From Kalmanozyma brasiliensis GHG001 (lineage: Eukaryota; Basidiomycota; Ustilaginomycetes; Ustilaginales), in the NCBI RefSeq assembly GCF_000497045.1, contig NW_015961988.1, positions 496,001-560,000 on the forward strand: a stretch of 64,000 nucleotides of DNA. Reading direction: 5' to 3'. Under the pieces are notes generated by a model. That model did no database searches, was not told the DNA's origin, and worked only from the letters and a program-made list of their open reading frames with translations. This document shows, in pieces, positions 58,591 through 64,000 of this stretch (position 1 is its first letter; every line of letters begins with the position of its first letter). The translations under genes and the position numbers were made by a program.

Positions 58591-60846
58591 ATGTCGCAAA
58601 ACCCAGTAGACATCCCGCCCAATTCCTCCAGCGGCGATGGTGCCGACCAATCCGCCATCGACTCCTCAGGCTCGTCGCCCGTGATGCCACACGCCATCAT
58701 GCACCATCGTCATCTCAGCGGCGGTCCCGGCGTTGGTCCCGGCACCGCCTCCCCCGGTCGCTACAGCGTGACACAAGCCCAACAGCTCGCTTCACGCATG
58801 GCCGAGCAGGCGCAGAAAGAAACCACCTCATCGTCCAAACAGCAAGACCTCTCGCGCTCTTCCTCCGTCCGAGCCTCGCGCAAGCTGTCCGGAGGCACGC
58901 CCGGGTTCTCGACCGCCTCGCCGAGGCACTTCTCGCAGTCCAGACCGGCGCCGTTCCCGCAAGCGAACCAGAGGGAGGCGTTCGATGTGGCGGTTGCGAG
59001 CTCCAATCTGGCCAGCTCGTCGGATGGGTTGCAGGCGTTGTTGCGCGATCATCCGGAGTTGGTATCGAGCAGTCTGGCTGCTGCTGCGGGGCCGAATCTG
59101 GCTATGACGGGGACGTATAGTACGAGGTCTGGCAGTCATGCGGGGAGCAAGTCGAACAGTGTTCCCGGTACGCCGTTTGAGGGACCGGACCAGGCTAATC
59201 AGCAGGGACCCATGCTTGCTATGGGCGGTTCGCTGTCTAACTCGTTCCATCAGAGCCAGGCGCAGCAGCATCACGGCGTCACCTCGCCTCAGCATGATAA
59301 TGGTCGAGGACGCATCCTCAAAGATGCACCCGAGGTGGGCGAAGGCGGTCCCTCCGGCAGCCACAGCGGCCTCGGAACCGCTCTCGGTCTGGGCCATGGC
59401 ATGCGTACCGGCGTTACCACGCCCAACCTCGGCGCTGCTGGTGCGCGACCCGACTACTCGGGCGCCAAGATCGTCGTCTGCATGGTCGGCCTCCCCGCGC
59501 GTGGCAAGAGCTACGTCGCCAACCGCGTGCTCAAGTACCTCCGTTGGCTCGAGTACGATGTCAAAGTGTTCAACGTCGGACAGCTGCGACGTGCGCTGGC
59601 CCGTGCCAAGTTCAACTCGTCCGGTGTCAAGGAGGATCACGGTGCCAACTTTTTCGATCCCTCCAATCCGTCTGCCTACAAGCTTCGGAGCCAGATGGCG
59701 GAGGAGTGTCTCGAGCAGCTCATCGGCTGGCTCAAGCGCGGCGGCAACGTCGGTATCCACGATGCGACCAACTCGACTCAGGCGCGTCGCAAGGAGATCG
59801 CGGATCGAATTGCCAAAGAGCCGGATCTGAAGCTGGTCTTCCTCGAATCGATCTGTACGGATCCGAACGTGATCGACAAGAACATTGCGGTCAAGGTGAG
59901 CAGTGGTGATCCGGACTATGCTGGGATGACGCCTGAGGCGGCGAAGGCGGATTTTTTGGAACGCATTCGACACTACGAGGAGACCTACGAGCCGGTCAAC
60001 GGCGATGGAAGTGAGGCGCACTACAGCTACGTCAAGGTGACCGACATTGGCAAGAGCGTCACCATCAATCGCATTCAGGGCTACCTCGAGTCGCGCATCG
60101 CCTTCTACCTGATGAACCTGCACTTGACGCCGCGCAACATCTTCTTCTCGCGTCACGGCGAGTCGCAGTACAACGTCGAGGGCAAGATCGGTGGTGATTC
60201 GGATTTGTCCCCTCGTGGCTGGATGTATGCCAAGGCGCTGCCGCAGTTGATCAAGGACAACATCGGTGATGCGCCGTTGACTGTCTGGCACAGCACACTG
60301 CGACGTACCGGTCAGACCGCGAGCGAACTGCCCTACCCGAAGCTGGCGTGGAAGAGCCTGGACGAGCTCGACGCCGGTGTCTGCGACGCAATGACGTACG
60401 AAGAGATCGAAAAGTATTACCCCGAGGACTACGCCAATCGCGACGATGACAAGTTCAACTACCGTTACCGCGGTGGCGAGTCGTACCGCGACGTTGTGGT
60501 GCGGCTGGAGCCTATCATCATGGAGCTGGAACGCCAGGAGAACATCCTCATCATCGGTCATCAGGCCATCATCCGATGTCTATACGCCTACTTCCACGCG
60601 CTCTCGCAGGAAGATCTGCCGTACATCAAGATCCCTCTGCACACAGTGATTCAGCTGACTCCCAAGGCGTACGGATGTGACGAGAAGAGGTTCCAGCTGC
60701 CCATCGAGGCGGTGGACACGCACAGGCCGAAGCCGCTGAGGAGTGACTTGGACGATCATCCCCCGACACCACCGATGGATCCGTTGGAGGAGGCTGCCAC
60801 CAGTGCGCCGCCCAGTCAGGTCAAGCCTAATGTCGAGGTCGCATAG
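58591..60846 (+). CDS. 6-phosphofructo-2-kinase/fructose-2,6-bisphosphatase, bifunctional
   Basis: Cytosolic enzyme that makes and breaks fructose-2,6-bisphosphate, the regulator of glycolysis and gluconeogenesis. It is 751 residues. A long Ser/Gly/Gln-rich N-terminal extension (about 1-285) includes an R-K-L-S sequence suited to PKA phosphorylation. Next comes the kinase domain with P-loop GLPARGKS (300-307) and a FNVGQLRR segment. The bisphosphatase domain has the phosphoacceptor His522 in SRHGESQYN, LRRTGQTA, ELDAGVCDAMTYEE, and His657 in GHQAI. The catalytic histidine is intact, unlike the kinase-only yeast Pfk26, so both activities are expected. No intron. The C-terminal 50 residues are Pro-rich. 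Confidence 0.95.
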   Translation: MSQNPVDIPPNSSSGDGADQSAIDSSGSSPVMPHAIMHHRHLSGGPGVGPGTASPGRYSVTQAQQLASRMAEQAQKETTSSSKQQDLSRSSSVRASRKLSGGTPGFSTASPRHFSQSRPAPFPQANQREAFDVAVASSNLASSSDGLQALLRDHPELVSSSLAAAAGPNLAMTGTYSTRSGSHAGSKSNSVPGTPFEGPDQANQQGPMLAMGGSLSNSFHQSQAQQHHGVTSPQHDNGRGRILKDAPEVGEGGPSGSHSGLGTALGLGHGMRTGVTTPNLGAAGARPDYSGAKIVVCMVGLPARGKSYVANRVLKYLRWLEYDVKVFNVGQLRRALARAKFNSSGVKEDHGANFFDPSNPSAYKLRSQMAEECLEQLIGWLKRGGNVGIHDATNSTQARRKEIADRIAKEPDLKLVFLESICTDPNVIDKNIAVKVSSGDPDYAGMTPEAAKADFLERIRHYEETYEPVNGDGSEAHYSYVKVTDIGKSVTINRIQGYLESRIAFYLMNLHLTPRNIFFSRHGESQYNVEGKIGGDSDLSPRGWMYAKALPQLIKDNIGDAPLTVWHSTLRRTGQTASELPYPKLAWKSLDELDAGVCDAMTYEEIEKYYPEDYANRDDDKFNYRYRGGESYRDVVVRLEPIIMELERQENILIIGHQAIIRCLYAYFHALSQEDLPYIKIPLHTVIQLTPKAYGCDEKRFQLPIEAVDTHRPKPLRSDLDDHPPTPPMDPLEEAATSAPPSQVKPNVEVA

Positions 60847-61047
60847 AAAGTTTTCAATTCGTAGGATAGCAACACCTCTCTGATTCAAACACCATTCTTA
60901 CGCATACGATCTGGTTTTGTGACGGTCTATGAGTTCCGTGAAAAACAAGGTATACAGATCCACTTTTGTTGTGTCAAAACATTCCAGGATGCTACGCAGA
61001 TCCATCTTTGTGGTGGGAGTGGTCCGGATGCGGTGGGGAGGAGAGAG

Positions 61048-64000
61048 TTAGGGTTGTCGCGGGGTGAACGTTGGTGCAGCAGCCGAGAGGTTCGGGTTGA
61101 AAGCTGAAGATGCTGCTGGCTTAGTCGGCAAGCCGTGCGGCGTGGAAGGAGTGTTGGGCTTTGTACCATCAGCGCCGCTAGCTTTGCTGCCGCCATTCTC
61201 CTTGCCTTGAGGCGAAGGCTTGTTGCCGCCTTCCGCTGCATCGGCACGTTGCTTCTTGCCATTCTTATTCGGCGTGCCATCTGCATTCGCTGGTGCACCA
61301 TTTGCTTGCTTGTTGGCGGGCTTGTTTGCACCACCCTTCTTGCCTCCTTCATGCGGCTTGCTGCCCTTCGGCTTCGGCCCGCTTCCGTTCGCCGACCCGG
61401 AAGCAGCCGCGTCCTGGCCGGCCTTCGACTGTTGCTGCTGCGCTGCCAGTTTGCCCGCCTTCTTCTGACTCTTTCCTTTGACGCCACCTGCAGCGCCCTT
61501 GTTTGCCTTCTGCTCCTTTTGTAAGCGCTTCGACTCTTCCGCGAACCATCTCTCGAACTCCTCCGCCTGCTTCTGCTCTTCCCTGCGACGCTCGTCGGCC
61601 AGACGCTCCTCCTCTTGGATGTCAAGGAAGCTTCGTCTCGCAGCAGCTGCTTGGCGGATCGTCTCTTGCTCTGCTTCGATCGCCAGCCGCTGCTGTTCTT
61701 GGATCTGAGCAAACGTCAGGCCTGCTGACGAAGAAGGCGTGATCGGCGGGTCGTTGCGAGATGCACTCGAAGACGGCGGTGCTGGCGTCTTGATGTCAGC
61801 GCTCAACAGAGAGCGTGACAGGTTCGATGACGGCGCTCGCTGAGCTTCGGGTCGGGTGACACGCGGCGTCGGCGAAGTACCGAAGCTGCCGAGCGAAGGA
61901 GCGACAGCCGGCATAGCCCAGGCTGGCTCGTTGCTGCTCATTCGCTTGGGCATCGTCTTGGATCCCATGCGCGTCGGGGTGAACGTCGGACCCATGCTGT
62001 TCGCAGGCGAAGGACTAGCGTCCGAGATGGAAGGCCGAGGACCCTGTCCACTCGAGCCACACTGCAGGGGTGCTGCTGAAGGACGTCGGCCATTCGGCGT
62101 GGTCGACAGAGGCGGCGTGCCCTCGTGAGATGCGCCGAGTGCCATTGCTGTACTACCTGCGGCTTTCATGCTCCATGGTGAGCCTGCGGCAGCCTTGTCG
62201 GATGGAGAGGAGCCTGGCGCGGACATCTTCCAAGGCGACGAGACACTTCCACTGCTGCGTACAGGAGTTGGCTGAGCCGCTGCCGCAGCAGCTGCGAGAC
62301 CAGCTTCCTGCTGCTGCCTCTTCCGTTCTTTCTGCGACAAGCGTGTATTGGCGAGCGGCGCGGGCGAGAGCTCGAAGGCCGGCACAACTGACTTGGGAAT
62401 GGGCGTCGATGTTCCTGAGCCGCTCGGCGTTGTCGCAGAAGAGGCCAGAAACGCTGCTGATTGCTGCTGCTGGCGCTGCTGCTCCTTAGCCATGATGCTG
62501 CGAAGATCATTGGGGGTGTCTGCCGGCCGGAACGCTGGCGAAGCCGGTGCGTCTACCACCGCTAGCTTCCTTTCGGCCTCAACGGTGCGCGACTTCCAGG
62601 GTCTTGATGGTGAGCTCTTGTCTCCGGCATCGTCAAGGCTGAGATGAGCGACCTGAGGCAGCACAGCCCACGGCGAGCCCTGCGTGCGAACGTTTGCTTC
62701 CTTCCTTGGCGTCGCGAGATCTTCGTCGTCCATCGAGAAGACTTCTGAAGTGTCGTCGGCTATCGCTCGCTGCGAGACGCCAGCACCTATGGGTCGCAAT
62801 GCATCAGGACTGGTAGGAGATGACACACCAAGTCGAGCGCTAGATTGGCGTCGGTAAGAGCCTTGAGCCAGAAGAGGAGGCGACTTGATGCCAGCTGGTC
62901 TTGATCCCTTCTTGGGCCGAACCTTGTTGACAACGAGATGCAAGCTAGGCGGTGGAACATCCAGATCATCGAAGAACTCTCGATGCTTCTCGACAAGAGC
63001 AGCCAGGCGATCCTCTGCAAAGGTACGATGCAACTTGTCGTCCTGCTTCTGCCGAACGTAAACCGTCAGTGCGCGGATCATGCCTTGATCCAGCTCGTTC
63101 AGTCGACCGCCCTCGAGCAACGCTTCCATGCTCTTGGTGCAATAGTCCATCGTAATGTCCTTGAGTTGACCAGCTTTGTAAAAGTCGGCTTCGGTCATCA
63201 CGGCGCCAACCGTGTGGGCAAGAACGCGCTTTCGCAGCAAAGAGCTAGCTACGAGCTTGAGCTTGTCAAGCAGCAGCTCGTTTGCAGCGGCCATCACTTC
63301 GACCAAAAAGTCCATGTACTGCTCCAAAGATCGGTCGACATCGCATCCGGTGAAGAGAGTCTCGCCATTGTCAGTGTAGAGATGCATGAGCACGATGCGA
63401 GCCACTTCCCAGCGCAGATGGGTCATGTTGAGGGTGATGACGTTGTCGTTGTCCCAACGGGCTGCTGTCCAGTGTGGCTGGAACAGAGCGGCGAAGAAGG
63501 GCGATCTGCGGAGGATGACAGAGTGGCCGGGCACTGTGCGATCCTGGAACCGGAGCACGACATCATTGAAGCGCTTGCTGTCCGACATGTTCTCGATGTC
63601 CACATCGACGTGCGAGCTGAACAGGATGGCCATGTTTGCTCGCAATGTCGGCTCAGGCGGACGTGGCATGCTCGCTTTTACGCTGGTGGCCAGGGCAGAA
63701 AGTCCCAGATGGTCTGCAACGACGCGCAGCTCATCTTGAATCCGTACTCGGTCGATCTTGGCGGCTTTGAGCTCCTTGTCGATAATGAGACCAACACTTG
63801 CAACCCAGATGGGCGGCAGATCGTCCGAGTAGATATAGTGCAGCAGGAAGAGAGCAGATACGAAGCTGCAATTCGACAGCGTCAGGATGGAGACTCGCTT
63901 GTCCGTGCCAGCTGTGGAGATCTTGACACCTGAGGGCAAGTTCTGTTTATCAGCAGAATCCTGCAGAGCGTTTTGCAACAGGGGTATCCGAGCACCGAGC
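61048..64000 (-). CDS. BTB-domain protein, IBTK/Btb-like, 5' end outside window
   Basis: Partial: the frame stays open to the right edge and the natural start lies beyond it. The visible part of at least 980 residues has two BTB-type segments. The first is a degenerate one (VSALFLLHYIYSDDLP); the second is a complete BTB/POZ domain (RFNDVVLRFQDRTVPGHSVILRRSPFFAALF, then ITLNMTHLRWEVARIVLMHLYT). A tail follows with repeated SPW(K/S/A) motifs, LRSIMAKEQQRQ and AQIQEQQ segments, a long Glu/Arg/Gln coiled coil (about 61500-61700) and a Lys/Gly/Asn-rich low-complexity end. This matches the inhibitor-of-Bruton-kinase-like (ANK-RCC1-BTB) class, Cullin-3 adaptors of ubiquitin ligases. Any ANK or RCC1 repeats would be encoded outside the window. 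Confidence 0.8.
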   Translation of the reverse strand, partial: LGARIPLLQNALQDSADKQNLPSGVKISTAGTDKRVSILTLSNCSFVSALFLLHYIYSDDLPPIWVASVGLIIDKELKAAKIDRVRIQDELRVVADHLGLSALATSVKASMPRPPEPTLRANMAILFSSHVDVDIENMSDSKRFNDVVLRFQDRTVPGHSVILRRSPFFAALFQPHWTAARWDNDNVITLNMTHLRWEVARIVLMHLYTDNGETLFTGCDVDRSLEQYMDFLVEVMAAANELLLDKLKLVASSLLRKRVLAHTVGAVMTEADFYKAGQLKDITMDYCTKSMEALLEGGRLNELDQGMIRALTVYVRQKQDDKLHRTFAEDRLAALVEKHREFFDDLDVPPPSLHLVVNKVRPKKGSRPAGIKSPPLLAQGSYRRQSSARLGVSSPTSPDALRPIGAGVSQRAIADDTSEVFSMDDEDLATPRKEANVRTQGSPWAVLPQVAHLSLDDAGDKSSPSRPWKSRTVEAERKLAVVDAPASPAFRPADTPNDLRSIMAKEQQRQQQQSAAFLASSATTPSGSGTSTPIPKSVVPAFELSPAPLANTRLSQKERKRQQQEAGLAAAAAAAQPTPVRSSGSVSSPWKMSAPGSSPSDKAAAGSPWSMKAAGSTAMALGASHEGTPPLSTTPNGRRPSAAPLQCGSSGQGPRPSISDASPSPANSMGPTFTPTRMGSKTMPKRMSSNEPAWAMPAVAPSLGSFGTSPTPRVTRPEAQRAPSSNLSRSLLSADIKTPAPPSSSASRNDPPITPSSSAGLTFAQIQEQQRLAIEAEQETIRQAAAARRSFLDIQEEERLADERRREEQKQAEEFERWFAEESKRLQKEQKANKGAAGGVKGKSQKKAGKLAAQQQQSKAGQDAAASGSANGSGPKPKGSKPHEGGKKGGANKPANKQANGAPANADGTPNKNGKKQRADAAEGGNKPSPQGKENGGSKASGADGTKPNTPSTPHGLPTKPAASSAFNPNLSAAAPTFTPRQP

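Overview
The window looks like nuclear chromosomal DNA of a smut-type basidiomycete (Ustilaginales: Ustilago, Sporisorium or a related yeast-like genus). This is inferred from GC-rich, intron-poor genes with occasional short GT-AG introns (68 to 139 nt here), wide intergenic spacers, and gene content: Miro/Gem1, ataxin-2/Pbp1, a fungal opsin, DUR3, and RNA polymerase I subunit A190. No species could be fixed from the sequence alone. No rRNA, tRNA, CRISPR array, transposon or virus-derived gene was recognised.

Layout. 1-2.4 kb has no convincing gene. 2.4-13.7 kb holds a mitochondrial Rho GTPase (GEM1), a Pbp1/ataxin-2 protein, an adenylation-thiolation-reductase enzyme (NRPS-like) on the minus strand, and a two-intron TRAP-alpha-like translocon protein. 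15.9-24.8 kb holds alanine-glyoxylate aminotransferase, a one-intron haloacid-dehalogenase-type hydrolase, an RNF10/Mag2-type RING protein and a family-32 glycosyltransferase. 24.9-32.9 kb holds a DUR3 urea/polyamine transporter, a flavin monooxygenase-like protein and a large unrecognised protein. 34.2-37.0 kb is an accessory-looking pocket: two diverged paralogues of unknown function flank a zinc-finger-like coding remnant whose reading frame is broken. 37.2-44.6 kb holds RNA polymerase I A190 and a microbial-type rhodopsin. 47.2-54.1 kb holds a Pot1-like OB-fold protein, a 90-residue protein, a Nudix hydrolase and a divergent adaptin-like HEAT protein. 54.3-64.0 kb holds an unusual fused gene, NudC, a bifunctional PFK-2/FBPase-2, and an IBTK-like BTB protein cut by the window edge.

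The most striking observation is the 1023-codon intron-less reading frame at 54261-57332. Its two ends are the N- and C-terminal halves of the MCM-complex-binding protein (MCMBP/Mcb1). Between them sits a complete pyridoxal-phosphate homeostasis protein (YggS/PLPBP/YBL036C family), apparently inserted at a flexible linker. A mitochondrial-leader-like stretch precedes the MCMBP start, and a strong splice-acceptor-like sequence lies in phase 0 exactly at the PLPBP domain edge. One locus may therefore yield more than one protein.

Otherwise the genes are mostly ordinary housekeeping functions (organelle dynamics, mRNA regulation, ER translocation, amino-acid and sugar metabolism, ribosome synthesis, replication). 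They are arranged without operons, often as divergent pairs that share short promoters: NudC/PFK-2, adaptin-like/MCMBP fusion, HAD/RNF10-like, and DUR3/flavoprotein.
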